From Lactiplantibacillus garii (lineage in GTDB: Bacteria > Bacillota > Bacilli > Lactobacillales > Lactobacillaceae), in contig NZ_QWZQ01000007.1 in assembly GCF_003885105.1 (NCBI RefSeq), forward strand, positions 1 to 64,000: a stretch of 64,000 nucleotides of DNA. The letters are read 5' to 3'. Positions 44,162-52,532 of this stretch are shown piece after piece. The number at the start of each line of letters is the position of its first letter. Position 1 is the first letter of the stretch. The notes beneath the pieces are model-generated. The model saw nothing but the letters and a program-made list of their open reading frames with translations, did no database searches and had not been told where the DNA came from. Made by a program: the position numbers and the translations under genes.

Positions 44162-44212
44162 AAACCGCGTAAATGACTCACATCAACTGAGTCATTTACG
44201 CGGTTTTAGTTT
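44162..44212 (+). terminator. Terminator of the NfeD-SPFH operon
   Basis: Perfect 19-bp arms at 44162-44180 and 44188-44206 (AAACCGCGTAAATGACTCA and its complement) are followed by TAGTTTC. The rest of the 317-base gap up to 44453 shows no gene or clear promoter. Confidence 0.88.
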
Positions 44213-44453
44213 CATGATCACAATACTAACCCGACTCGTCAAAGCTGATTCATTTCACTGAACCATTGGCGCAAACCATTTTTAGTTCACTTTCTTTGAC
44301 GATAAAAGTCGGGTCAGCCTAAAATAACACCGACTAACTTACTTGGACAACTAACTCGTAACCCCAACTAACACCGTAATAAGCCGATAACTGTTACCAA
44401 CCGTTAAAATGGTTTAAGATTAAATTGTCTAAAATAGATTACGAGGTGATACT

Positions 44454-45776
44454 TTGAACCAACCATGGCAAACCGCTTGGCCGGAGCGAATCAGTTACGG
44501 ACTAAGTGACGCCGCGGATAACCTGGTCTTTCAAATGATGACCACTTACCTGCTATTTTTCTACACCGACGTTTACGGACTGTCAACGAGTGCGGCCGCC
44601 ATCCTGTTTATTGTCGCCCGGTTGGCGGACGTCGTTGAAAGTTTGATTATTGGCATTATGATCGACCATACCCATTCACGGTTTGGTAAGAGCCGCCCTT
44701 TCTTCCTGTGGTACGCCTTACCCTACGTCCTTTTTGCGGTGTTAACGTTTGTGACCCCCGATTTTAGTGCCAACGGTAAGTTAATTTGGGCGTACGTGAC
44801 CTACCTGGGCCTGGGGTTCTTCTACACCGCGGTCAACCTGCCAATTACGTCGATTTTACCGGCCCTGTCACAAAATGAGCAGGAGTTAACGTTACTTGGC
44901 GTTATTCGTCAATTTTTCGGGAGTAGTGTTCAGATCATTGTCGCCGTCTTTACGTTACCGTTAGTGGCGTTCTTCGGTAAGGGTGACCAGCAGCGGGGCT
45001 TTTTATTAACGATCGTCCTCTTTGGTCTGATTTCACTGGCTTTGATCTGGAACACCTTTTTCCAAGTCCGCGAACGTTTTAGCCGGCCCGAACAGCCCCA
45101 CCAATCATTCAAAGCCGTTTGGGGCATGTTAAAGCAAAATCAACCCTGGTTTATTTTATCAACCGTCATCCTACTGTACTGGCTAACGACGGCGATTAAA
45201 AACCAAACGACTATTTACTATTTTAAATATTTGATCAACCAAGAAAATCTCGTGCCGGCCGTTAACGCTTTTACCTTCGCCGCACTCATCGGGGTTGTCC
45301 TGATTGTCGCCCTAGCAAAACACCACGGCAAAAAGAACACCATGTTAGCCGGGATTGCCATCGCGGCCACTGGACAACTGATCTTAGCGTGTGGCAGCGT
45401 GGGACGGTGGTTACCCTTAATTTTTGGCGGAACGCTGATTAACGCGGTTGGTAACGGCCTCATCATCGGACTAGTTTCCATCATGATTGCCGATACCATC
45501 CGTTACGGTACTGCGCTAGGGATTCAAGCGGAGGGGATTCTAGCTTCCACCGACGACTTCGGGGTAAACGTTGGGCTCGGCCTAGGTGGTCTGGTTACCG
45601 CCGGGTTATTCCATTTATCCGGCTACGTTGCTAACCACCCCCAAAACGTCGCAACCCAACACATGATCACCCTGAACTACGCGTGGATTCCACTGGCACT
45701 CTACGCGGCCATGTTCATCATCCTGCTGTTTTACAATGAGCGGCAATTACAAACTGCCATCCGGCAACCCCATTAA
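44454..45776 (+). CDS. GPH family sugar:cation symporter (MelB/XylP type)
   Basis: This 440-residue transporter has 12 membrane segments. The N-terminal ERISYGLSDAADNLVFQMMTTY-type sequence (split: ISYGLSDAADNLVF) and DHTHSRFGKSRPFFLW near residue 75 are GPH hallmarks. No C-terminal EIIA-like domain is present, unlike LacS, so it is not directly PTS-regulated by phosphorylation. Substrate may be a beta-glycoside, xyloside or melibiose. The start is TTG behind GAGGTGA. No sugar hydrolase is adjacent. Confidence 0.92.
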   Translation: MNQPWQTAWPERISYGLSDAADNLVFQMMTTYLLFFYTDVYGLSTSAAAILFIVARLADVVESLIIGIMIDHTHSRFGKSRPFFLWYALPYVLFAVLTFVTPDFSANGKLIWAYVTYLGLGFFYTAVNLPITSILPALSQNEQELTLLGVIRQFFGSSVQIIVAVFTLPLVAFFGKGDQQRGFLLTIVLFGLISLALIWNTFFQVRERFSRPEQPHQSFKAVWGMLKQNQPWFILSTVILLYWLTTAIKNQTTIYYFKYLINQENLVPAVNAFTFAALIGVVLIVALAKHHGKKNTMLAGIAIAATGQLILACGSVGRWLPLIFGGTLINAVGNGLIIGLVSIMIADTIRYGTALGIQAEGILASTDDFGVNVGLGLGGLVTAGLFHLSGYVANHPQNVATQHMITLNYAWIPLALYAAMFIILLFYNERQLQTAIRQPH

Positions 45777-45780
45777 CAAC

Positions 45781-45827
45781 AACAAAGTGTGCCAAAAGTC
45801 GGTTAAGCGGAACCAGCTGACTTTTGG
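45781..45827 (+). repeat. Dispersed short repeat and hairpin behind the GPH gene
   Basis: The first 25 bases (45781-45805, beginning AACAAAGTGTGCCAAAAGTC) recur exactly at 63924-63948. Here CCAAAAGTC pairs with GACTTTTGG at 45819-45827 to form a hairpin. Both copies lie directly after a stop codon. Confidence 0.6.
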
Positions 45828-45862
45828 AATCCGTTTCGACAATGATTGTTCGGGGATAAAAC

Positions 45863-45893
45863 AGAGGCTGTGACTTTTGTCACAGCCTCTTTA
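45863..45893 (+). terminator. Terminator behind the GPH symporter gene
   Basis: Perfect 12-bp arms AGAGGCTGTGAC (45863-45874) and GTCACAGCCTCT (45879-45890) with a four-base loop are followed by TTAG. Confidence 0.8.
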
Positions 45894-45916
45894 GTAGCCC
45901 GTTCATTTTTTTGCAC

Positions 45917-45945
45917 AAAAAAAGCCGACCGCAGTCGACTTTTTC
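45917..45945 (-). terminator. Terminator of fba
   Basis: Arms AAAAAGCCGAC and GTCGACTTTTT with one mismatch give a long T run on the minus strand just beyond the fba stop. Confidence 0.8.
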
Positions 45946-45963
45946 TCTGAGTCAAAAATCCAA

Positions 45964-46827
45964 TTATTTAACAGATGGAGTCATGAACCAGCCAATACGT
46001 GACGTCATAACGTCAACCATGGCTTGCTTACCAGGTGCTAATAACTTACGAGGATCGTAGCCCTTACCGATTTGGTCTGCGCCAGATTCGATGTAAGCAC
46101 GGGTAGCGTTAGCGAAAGCAATTTGGTTTTCGGTGTTAACGTTAACCTTGCTGATACCCATCTTAACAGCCTTAACGATTTGGTCCTTAGGAATACCTGA
46201 ACCACCGTGAAGTACTAATGGCATCTTAACGGCGTCTGAGATTTCTTGTAAACGTTCGAAGTGCAAACCTTTCCAGTTTTCTGGGTATTTGCCGTGAATG
46301 TTACCAATCCCAGCAGCTAAGTTGTCAATACCAGTGTCAGCTAAAGTCTTAGCTTCTTCAACAGAGGCTAATTCACCTTCACCGATGATACCGTCTTCTT
46401 CACCACCGATTGAACCAACTTCGGCTTCAACAGAGATGCCCTTGGCGTGAGCCAACTTAACGATTTCCTTAGTCTTTTCCAAGTTTTCAGCAAATGGTAA
46501 GTCGTGGCCATCAAACATAACTGATGAGAAACCAACTTCGATACATTCTTTAGCAGCTTCGTAGTTACCGTGATCCAAGTGCATTACAACTGGAACGGTA
46601 ATGTTCATGCTTTCCATTTCGTCAGCAACTAAGTCCATAACCAGCTTGTAGCCACCCATGTACTTAGCAGCACCCATGGAAACTTGAAGAATAACAGGGG
46701 TGTTAGTATCCTGAGCACTCTTTAAGATGCAACGAGTCCATTCAAGGTTGTTAGTGTTGAACGCACCAATAGCGTAATGGTTCTTGTATGCGTCTTGTGT
46801 CATATCAACAGTATTAACAAATGACAT
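45964..46827 (-). CDS. fba: Class II fructose-bisphosphate aldolase
   Basis: This 287-residue zinc enzyme cleaves or condenses fructose 1,6-bisphosphate. The zinc motif HLDHGNYEAAKECI near residue 83, the GSIGGEEDG loop and LHGGSGIPKDQI near residue 210 are diagnostic. Codon use is far more biased than in neighbours (for example GGT, AAC, TTC dominate), fitting very high expression. AGGAGGG precedes the ATG. It is monocistronic with its own promoter. Confidence 0.97.
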   Translation of the reverse strand: MSFVNTVDMTQDAYKNHYAIGAFNTNNLEWTRCILKSAQDTNTPVILQVSMGAAKYMGGYKLVMDLVADEMESMNITVPVVMHLDHGNYEAAKECIEVGFSSVMFDGHDLPFAENLEKTKEIVKLAHAKGISVEAEVGSIGGEEDGIIGEGELASVEEAKTLADTGIDNLAAGIGNIHGKYPENWKGLHFERLQEISDAVKMPLVLHGGSGIPKDQIVKAVKMGISKVNVNTENQIAFANATRAYIESGADQIGKGYDPRKLLAPGKQAMVDVMTSRIGWFMTPSVK

Positions 46828-46878
46828 AAAAATAACCCTCCTAGGTTAATTAAGAGATACGATTTTTGAATCACATTC

Positions 46879-46908
46879 ATTTTAGCACACTTTAGTTAGC
46901 AGTGATAA
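46879..46908 (-). promoter_or_regulatory. Probable fba promoter
   Basis: A -35 TTATCA (46903-46908) and a -10 TAAAAT (46879-46884) are 18 bases apart on the minus strand. A Rex-like half-site TTGTGATATTTATTAACC begins near 46914. Confidence 0.55.
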
Positions 46909-47071
46909 CCGATTTGTGATATTTATTAACCAATAGAATCCCTTAAACAGCGGTATGTTTGTCCACTTTCTAATGTAAGCCTTTCCATTTACGGACCATG
47001 AATAAGCCCTAAGTAACGCTATCATCATAAATTCAATAATTTTAGTTAATTTTCCATTAACTATTTGCAAA

Positions 47072-47089
47072 TTGTGAAATAAATAACAT
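47072..47089. promoter_or_regulatory. Rex-like box upstream of acetaldehyde dehydrogenase
   Basis: TTGTGAAATAAATAACAT carries the TTGTGAAAT half of the Rex consensus TTGTGAAnnnnTTCACAA. A similar half lies at 47206 and a better match at 47232. The right half is degenerate. Confidence 0.45.
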
Positions 47090-47107
47090 CGTGGCGAAAC
47101 AGCGATA

Positions 47108-47122
47108 TTGTAAGCGGTTACT
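47108..47122. promoter_or_regulatory. Catabolite-response element (cre)
   Basis: TTGTAAGCGGTTACT matches the CcpA consensus WTGNAANCGNWNNCW at every position, about 80 bases upstream of the acetaldehyde dehydrogenase -35. It predicts glucose-dependent control by CcpA of that gene, or of fba. Confidence 0.75.
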
Positions 47123-47198
47123 TAAATTTCACTAAACATCGTTATTAAACCGGCGTTATCGCAACTAGATAATTTTTCGATGAAACCAAAACTCCCTA

Positions 47199-47249
47199 TT
47201 TACATTTGTGAAGAAATGACTATAATGAGACTTGTGAAATAAACAACAA
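47199..47249 (+). promoter_or_regulatory. Acetaldehyde dehydrogenase promoter with Rex-like box
   Basis: A -35 TTTACA (47199-47204) and a -10 TATAAT (47221-47226) are 16 bases apart. TTGTGAAATAAACAACAA at 47232-47249 is close to the Rex palindrome and sits at the start of the transcript, so an NADH-sensing repressor could block it. Confidence 0.65.
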
Positions 47250-47278
47250 GTACCGTATTGCTTAGGAGGAACCACTCG

Positions 47279-48649
47279 ATGTTGAAAGAAATTGATGCAA
47301 AAACTGATATTAAACAATCAATTGATCGCCTTGTGTTAAACGCCTCTTTGGCTGCCAACCGCTTGGAAGTCATGGATCAGGATCAGATTGACGAAGCCGT
47401 AACTGCCATGGCGCACGCCGCCCACGCAGCACGGGGCATGTTAGCCGCCATGGCCGTGGAAGAAACGGGTCGTGGCAACTACCGGGACAAAGTTGCTAAA
47501 AACGATTTTGCCGCTAAAAACGTTTATAACTACATTAAGGACGATAAAACGGTCGGAATTATTAACGACGACCCCGTCAGCGGGATCACTAAAGTTGCCG
47601 AACCCGTTGGGATCATTGCCGGGGTCACCCCGGTAACCAACCCAACCTCCACCGTCATTTTTAACGCGATGTTGGCCTTAAAGACCCGCAACCCCATTAT
47701 CTTTGGCTTCCACCCGTTTGCTCAAAAGTGCTGTGTTGAAACCGGCCGCATCATCCGGGACGCCGCCGTTGCCGCGGGTGCTCCCAAGGACTGGATTCAG
47801 TGGATTAAGGAACCTAGCCTTGAAGCAACCAACACGCTGATGAACCATAAGGGTGTGGCCACCATCATCGCCACTGGTGGTGCCGGCATGGTCAAAACCG
47901 CTTACTCAACCGGGAAGCCCGCTTTAGGCGTTGGCCCCGGCAACGTACCGTGCTTCATCGAAAAGACGGCCAACGTCAAACAGGCGGTCAGTGACGTCAT
48001 TACTTCTAAGGCTTTTGACAACGGGATGATTTGTGCCTCCGAATCTAACCTGATCGTTGATGACAGCATTTACGACCAAGTTAAAACGGAATTAAGTCAA
48101 AACGGCGTTTACTTTGTCGGCGAAGACCACTTCAAAGCCCTCGAAAGTACCGTAATGAACTTGAAGAAACAGGCCGTTAACCCGAAAGTTGCCGGTCAAA
48201 CACCGTGGCAAATTGCCCAGTGGGCGGGATTTGAAGTACCAACCGATACCAAAGTGTTGGCCGTTGAAATTCCCGACATTGGTGGGGACCAAGTCTTTTC
48301 ACGTGAAAAATTATCACCCGTTCTGGCGGTCGTTCACGCCAAGGATACCCAAACTGGATTTAACTTAATGAAGCGGAGCCTTTCCTTGGGTGGCTTAGGC
48401 CACACGGCAACGCTGCACACGACCGACGAAAAAGTCATGAACCAGTTTGCCCTTGAAATGACGGCTTGCCGGGCATTGATCAACGTACCCTCTTCGCAAG
48501 GGGCGATTGGCTTTAAGTACGATAACGTCGCTCCTTCCTTAACGTTGGGTTGTGGGACGTGGGGTCATAACTCCATTTCACATAACTTGGAAGACTGGGA
48601 TTTATTAAACATTAAAACCGTTGCTAAGCGCCTCAACAAGATTCGTTAA
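47279..48649 (+). CDS. Acetaldehyde dehydrogenase (acetylating)
   Basis: This 456-residue aldehyde dehydrogenase reduces acetyl-CoA to acetaldehyde with NADH. It matches the N-terminal half of AdhE: EPVGIIAGVTPVTNPTSTVI near residue 117, catalytic Cys in FDNGMICASESNLIV near residue 250, and GGLGHTATLHT. No alcohol dehydrogenase domain is fused, so a separate ADH must complete the ethanol branch. The start at 47279 has GGAGG nine bases upstream; a TTG at 47258 is rejected. Cre and Rex-like boxes upstream fit a redox-balancing gene. Confidence 0.94.
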   Translation: MLKEIDAKTDIKQSIDRLVLNASLAANRLEVMDQDQIDEAVTAMAHAAHAARGMLAAMAVEETGRGNYRDKVAKNDFAAKNVYNYIKDDKTVGIINDDPVSGITKVAEPVGIIAGVTPVTNPTSTVIFNAMLALKTRNPIIFGFHPFAQKCCVETGRIIRDAAVAAGAPKDWIQWIKEPSLEATNTLMNHKGVATIIATGGAGMVKTAYSTGKPALGVGPGNVPCFIEKTANVKQAVSDVITSKAFDNGMICASESNLIVDDSIYDQVKTELSQNGVYFVGEDHFKALESTVMNLKKQAVNPKVAGQTPWQIAQWAGFEVPTDTKVLAVEIPDIGGDQVFSREKLSPVLAVVHAKDTQTGFNLMKRSLSLGGLGHTATLHTTDEKVMNQFALEMTACRALINVPSSQGAIGFKYDNVAPSLTLGCGTWGHNSISHNLEDWDLLNIKTVAKRLNKIR

Positions 48650-48683
48650 TCCTTCAATGATATAAGTTCAATTTGCCGCTAAC

Positions 48684-48730
48684 AAAAGCACCTGATCGAG
48701 TCAGTAGAGCTGACTGGTCAGGTGCTTTTT
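48684..48730 (+). terminator. Terminator of acetaldehyde dehydrogenase
   Basis: Arms AAAAGCACCTGA and TCAGGTGCTTTT with an inner AGTCAG/CTGACT stem are followed by TAG. Confidence 0.85.
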
Positions 48731-48738
48731 AGTGGTGC

Positions 48739-48954
48739 TTAATTACGGTGCGCGCGGCGGTGCCACCGCTGAACGGCTAAAATAATGGTCGTGACCAGGG
48801 CTAACACTAACAACCCGTAACCCACCGGTAACAAGAAAAAGGGTTCCCGCAAAAAGCCATCGGCGTCCACGTAACTCCCCAGCATCATTTTCAAAATAAA
48901 ACACAACGCGGCACTAAGCCACAGCATTCCACAAACTGAGCGGTGCATTCGCAT
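48739..48954 (-). CDS. DUF3955 small membrane protein
   Basis: This 71-residue protein has two hydrophobic helices joined by GSYVDADGFLREPFFLLPVG, a segment characteristic of the DUF3955 family of Firmicutes. The function is unknown. GGAGG lies seven bases before the ATG. It is separate from the acetaldehyde dehydrogenase gene (convergent) and lies behind the ABC transporter operon on the same strand. Confidence 0.85.
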   Translation of the reverse strand: MRMHRSVCGMLWLSAALCFILKMMLGSYVDADGFLREPFFLLPVGYGLLVLALVTTIILAVQRWHRRAHRN

Positions 48955-49008
48955 GTCATGACCTCCTTAAGTTCTGCTTACTCGGACGTTAAGTGCTAAT
49001 TGTTCAAG

Positions 49009-50010
49009 TTACGCCAACTTTTTAAACGTCCACGCATCCCGGAAATGATCCGGACGGTACAAAAACCACCGCCCTAAACTCCAGGTTAAGTACCCGACCA
49101 CAACGGCCATCACAACCGCCGTTCCAAACGGCATACTCTCCCGGTAATTATCGGTAATTAAGCCCAGGATCTCTAATCCAAACTCCGAGCAACTGGTTGC
49201 GATTACTAAATAAATAATTGAAAACCATAAAACGGCTGAACGGAGTTGGGGAAAGCGGAAAAATTCCCGACTGTTTTCCAATGACAGGTGGTCAAAGCCC
49301 CACGCATTTAACCAGTACAGGAAACCACCGAAGACAATCCCGGCACCGATGATTATGATCAGCCCGGACCAAGCGCCTTCACTGACCCGATTCAAAACAT
49401 CAACTTGACGATAACTTGACCGGGTAATACCGGCAATTAAGTTAATGACACCGTTATAGGCAAAAATCAAACTGCAGCAGAAGACGAACCCGGCGAAGGC
49501 GCTGGCAAAGACGTGCCCGACCCACAGGCCAAAGGTCACCCCAATCAGCATCAGCACCCAAAACAGAATTAATTGACCAAGTTGAATGCGCCAAGAATTA
49601 CCCCAAACAAAGTACGCGTGCTGCTTAGCCAATGCCGATTGAATGATCAACCAGTAAACGGCTTGCATGAGCACGTAGCCAACCGTGGTGGCTAGAACTA
49701 ACAGTCCCATTTTTTGACGGTAGATTCGCCGCCGTACCACGGGTAGTGCAAATAAATAGTGGTTAAAGTGCGTCCAATTATCATGTAAAAAGATTGTGAG
49801 TCCCAGACTAAAATATACGACGATGGCAACCATGATTCGCAGGCCCCCACCATCTTCCAATTTGAACGCTCCGGCCGGCATGTAGAGTTCGGGCTGGTTA
49901 ACCACACTAAACCCTTCCTTGACCCCCGCGGCCACTAGCGCAATAACGGCCGTTAAAAAAAAGACCCGGTAATGCTGCCAGAGTAACTGACGTAATTTTT
50001 GATTTGACAT
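49009..50010 (-). CDS. ABC transporter permease, YtrC/YtrD-like
   Basis: This 333-residue membrane protein has about seven hydrophobic segments and no recognisable substrate-binding part. It follows the ATPase gene by 14 bases and is the last gene of a GntR-ATPase-permease operon, the layout of ytr-type transporters in Firmicutes. These are induced by cell-wall antibiotics in Bacillus. The export or sensing substrate is unknown. GGTGGG precedes the ATG. Confidence 0.83.
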   Translation of the reverse strand: MSNQKLRQLLWQHYRVFFLTAVIALVAAGVKEGFSVVNQPELYMPAGAFKLEDGGGLRIMVAIVVYFSLGLTIFLHDNWTHFNHYLFALPVVRRRIYRQKMGLLVLATTVGYVLMQAVYWLIIQSALAKQHAYFVWGNSWRIQLGQLILFWVLMLIGVTFGLWVGHVFASAFAGFVFCCSLIFAYNGVINLIAGITRSSYRQVDVLNRVSEGAWSGLIIIIGAGIVFGGFLYWLNAWGFDHLSLENSREFFRFPQLRSAVLWFSIIYLVIATSCSEFGLEILGLITDNYRESMPFGTAVVMAVVVGYLTWSLGRWFLYRPDHFRDAWTFKKLA

Positions 50011-50024
50011 GTTCCCACCCGCTC

Positions 50025-50918
50025 CTATGATAATAATTCGTAATCCGCTTCGTCCGTTAGGTTCGCCATGAACAAGTCGGTCAACGAAAGCGGTAATTCT
50101 TCTTGGAAGACCGGGTTAGTCGTATCTAATCGGGCCTTTAATTCCGGCGTATAGTTTTCAAAAACGACCACGATGACCCGGCCGGATACGTGCACGACCC
50201 GCCCCGTTTTCCGCAAGAGGTCCGGCACTTTTTTATCCCGGTACACGAGTTGCACCTTCCGTGCCCGACTCCGCATTTCCTCTAACTGGTAATCGTTCAC
50301 GATCCGCCCGGTTTTAAGCATTAAGGCCCGGTCAATGACGCCTTCCAACTCAACCAGATTATGGGAAGCAATCAAAATGGAGCGCTGACCCCCGGCAACT
50401 TCCTCAATCAGGATACTCAGAATGTTTTTCCGTACCAGAACGTCCAACCCGTCCAGCGGTTCGTCTAAGAACAAGTACGGCGCGTTGGTCGCAACGCTCA
50501 GAATAATCGTGAACAAGCCAAACATTCCTTTGGAAAAATGCCGTAACTTTTGATTTTCCGTTAAGTGGTAACGATTCAATAATTGATTAAACTTAGTCGT
50601 ATCAAACTTAGGGTATGCAGCTTGGTAGTATGCCTTTATTTGACTAATAGTGGTTCCACGGAAAAAGTTTGCCAACGGATCAATGAAGCACAACTCCGTT
50701 TTTAGTTGCGGGTGACGTGCCAAATCCTGACCATCCACGGTAATGTTTCCACTGTCAGCCAAATACTGCCCGTTGATCGTTCGAAACAGGGTCGTTTTAC
50801 CAACCCCGTTACGGCCAATCACACCAATAATTTGGCCGGGGGCCACGGTAAAGCTGACCGCGTCTAGTGTCGCCTGCTGGTCAATTTGTTTACTTAACTT
50901 ATTAATTACTAAACTCAT
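50025..50918 (-). CDS. ABC transporter ATPase, YtrB-like
   Basis: This 297-residue ATPase has Walker A GRNGVGKTTLF near residue 35, a Walker B region LFLDEPLDGLDVL near residue 155 and HFSKGMFGLF in the signature position. The C-terminal 90 residues form an added domain. Its start overlaps the GntR gene by four bases, so the two are coupled. It powers the adjacent permease. Confidence 0.93.
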   Translation of the reverse strand: MSLVINKLSKQIDQQATLDAVSFTVAPGQIIGVIGRNGVGKTTLFRTINGQYLADSGNITVDGQDLARHPQLKTELCFIDPLANFFRGTTISQIKAYYQAAYPKFDTTKFNQLLNRYHLTENQKLRHFSKGMFGLFTIILSVATNAPYLFLDEPLDGLDVLVRKNILSILIEEVAGGQRSILIASHNLVELEGVIDRALMLKTGRIVNDYQLEEMRSRARKVQLVYRDKKVPDLLRKTGRVVHVSGRVIVVVFENYTPELKARLDTTNPVFQEELPLSLTDLFMANLTDEADYELLS

Positions 50919-51274
50919 AACGGGTTCCCTTCCATCTGGTCAAGCCAACTGTGCAGTTCCGTAAAACTAACTCCCGCCTGCTGGGCTTGACTAACGATCT
51001 GTTGTAACTTTTTCTGCAACTCGCTACGGACCGAAGTCGGGGTCACGGCGTTAACGTAAGTCCCCTTCCCCGGCACCGTGCGAATAATTTGCTGCGTTTC
51101 CAACTGCTTATACGCTTTGCTAACCGTGTTCGGGTTAAGTAAGTGTTGCTTCGCCATTTCACGGACGGATGGCAACTGGTCATCCACCCGCAAAATACCG
51201 TGCGCAACGTCCTGTTTAACGCCTTCAACCAACTGGGCGTAGTACGGTTGGCCGCTAACGTGATCAATTTGCAT
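50915..51274 (-). CDS. GntR family regulator, YtrA subfamily
   Basis: This 119-residue repressor has the winged helix QLPSVREMAKQHLLNPNTVSKAYKQLE (given here as two parts: QLPSVREMAKQHLLNPN and TVSKAYKQLE) and PGKGTYV. Only a short C-terminal helix pair follows, the mark of the YtrA subfamily. It is the first gene of the ABC operon. A nested palindromic operator lies 17-66 bases upstream of its start codon. Confidence 0.93.
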   Translation of the reverse strand: MQIDHVSGQPYYAQLVEGVKQDVAHGILRVDDQLPSVREMAKQHLLNPNTVSKAYKQLETQQIIRTVPGKGTYVNAVTPTSVRSELQKKLQQIVSQAQQAGVSFTELHSWLDQMEGNPL

Positions 51275-51290
51275 GGGCCGCTACCTTTCT

Positions 51291-51340
51291 ACTGTACTAT
51301 GCTGTACTATTGTTTTATATATAGTACAGCGTAGTACGGT
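51291..51340. promoter_or_regulatory. Nested operator array for the GntR-type repressor
   Basis: Four copies of one 10-mer: ACTGTACTAT (51291) and GCTGTACTAT (51301), then ATAGTACAGC (51321, perfect complement of the second) and GTAGTACGGT (51331, two mismatches to the first). The central 10 bases are TGTTTTATAT. Confidence 0.75.
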
Positions 51341-51447
51341 CAAAAGCAACTGGAGCTATAAAATTATCTCGTGGTATGATTAGAACAATTAAAACTTAGT
51401 TTGGATAACTTTATCCGCTACACCACGCCACAGGAAGAGGGACGGAC

Positions 51448-52461
51448 ATGGCATCGATTCGCGAAGTTGCCAAAGCCGCGGGGGTCTCGGTCGGTAGTAT
51501 TTCACGCTACCTCAACGGGCAACAACTCAAAGCGGCTAACATGCAAAAAATTAAACGGGCAATTGACGACTTAGGCTACCAGGAAAATATCATCGCTAAG
51601 GGCCTGAAAAACAACCAGAGTTTCGCGGTGGGGTTGCTAATGAACAACCTAGCTAGTCGGCTGAGTATGGACATCGTGTCCAGTATTGAAGCAGTCATGG
51701 AACAAGCTGGTTACAGCATTCTGTTAAGTGGCTTTCAAGGTTCTTCAACGTTAGCCGCTAACAAGGTCGACTACCTGCTTAGTCACGCGGTGGACGGCCT
51801 GATCCTCTTTGAGGCCGATCAGAACTGGCCCGGCATGGCGCGTTTAGCAGACGTTCAGGTCCCAGTCATCTCACTCAACAGTCCCAACGGGCTTGCCAAC
51901 GTTGATTCCATTCTCGTGGACGACCGCGGCAGTGTCCGCCGACTTGTTCAACACTTGATCGCGCAGGGACACCGTCGTATCGGGGTCCTCGCCGCGCCAC
52001 AAACCGACTATACCGCACACGAACGGTTAACCGGGGTACGAGAAGCCGTGCGAAGCCACCCGCACGTTGAAGCCACCGTCTATTACGGCGACTATTCGCG
52101 CCCCAGTGGCTTTGAAGGTGCTCAAAAGCTGATCGACGACCACGTTGACGCCCTATTCGTCTGCAACTTCAACATGGCACTCGGTGCACTGGAATATTGC
52201 AACCGGGCGGGTATCCGCATTGATCAGGATTTAGCCTTTAGTCATTTTGACTACTTGGACGAAATGAGCAGCTTAATTTCAAACCGGCTCGTTATTCAAC
52301 AACCAGCCAAAGAAATTGGTAAGATGTGCGCGGAACGGTTATTAAGCCGTATCAACCACCAATCTGAAAACGTGGGCGCCACCTTTGTCTTCGATAACTT
52401 GATCGTTGGCTTAGGTGACGACCCTCACGCCGAGACTCAACCAACCATCGTGACGCCGTAA
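51448..52461 (+). CDS. LacI family transcriptional regulator
   Basis: The protein has 337 residues. The N-terminal helix-turn-helix is SIREVAKAAGVSVGSISRYL with the hinge NIIAKGLKNNQS. The remainder is the two-lobed sugar-binding domain. It is read towards a 6-phospho-beta-glucosidase gene, and a 26-bp palindrome with a central CG, the usual LacI-type operator form, lies at that gene's promoter. The inducer may be a phosphorylated beta-glucoside. Confidence 0.93.
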   Translation: MASIREVAKAAGVSVGSISRYLNGQQLKAANMQKIKRAIDDLGYQENIIAKGLKNNQSFAVGLLMNNLASRLSMDIVSSIEAVMEQAGYSILLSGFQGSSTLAANKVDYLLSHAVDGLILFEADQNWPGMARLADVQVPVISLNSPNGLANVDSILVDDRGSVRRLVQHLIAQGHRRIGVLAAPQTDYTAHERLTGVREAVRSHPHVEATVYYGDYSRPSGFEGAQKLIDDHVDALFVCNFNMALGALEYCNRAGIRIDQDLAFSHFDYLDEMSSLISNRLVIQQPAKEIGKMCAERLLSRINHQSENVGATFVFDNLIVGLGDDPHAETQPTIVTP

Positions 52462-52469
52462 CTGAGCAT

Positions 52470-52505
52470 AAAAGGCCCGCAAATCGCGTGATTTGCGGGC
52501 CTTTT
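52470..52505. terminator. Bidirectional terminator between lacI-type and glucosidase genes
   Basis: Perfect 16-bp arms AAAAGGCCCGCAAATC and GATTTGCGGGCCTTTT with a four-base loop. Confidence 0.92.
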
Positions 52506-52532
52506 ATACTTTACTTTAATTTTAATGATTGA

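Noticed and set aside
46882-47070. 62-codon minus-strand frame upstream of fba
   Set aside because: Covers the fba promoter region, is A+T-rich and has no start signal.
48296-48309. CACGTG palindrome as a second parS site
   Set aside because: It lies inside the acetaldehyde dehydrogenase gene in conserved codons and differs from parS at three outer positions.
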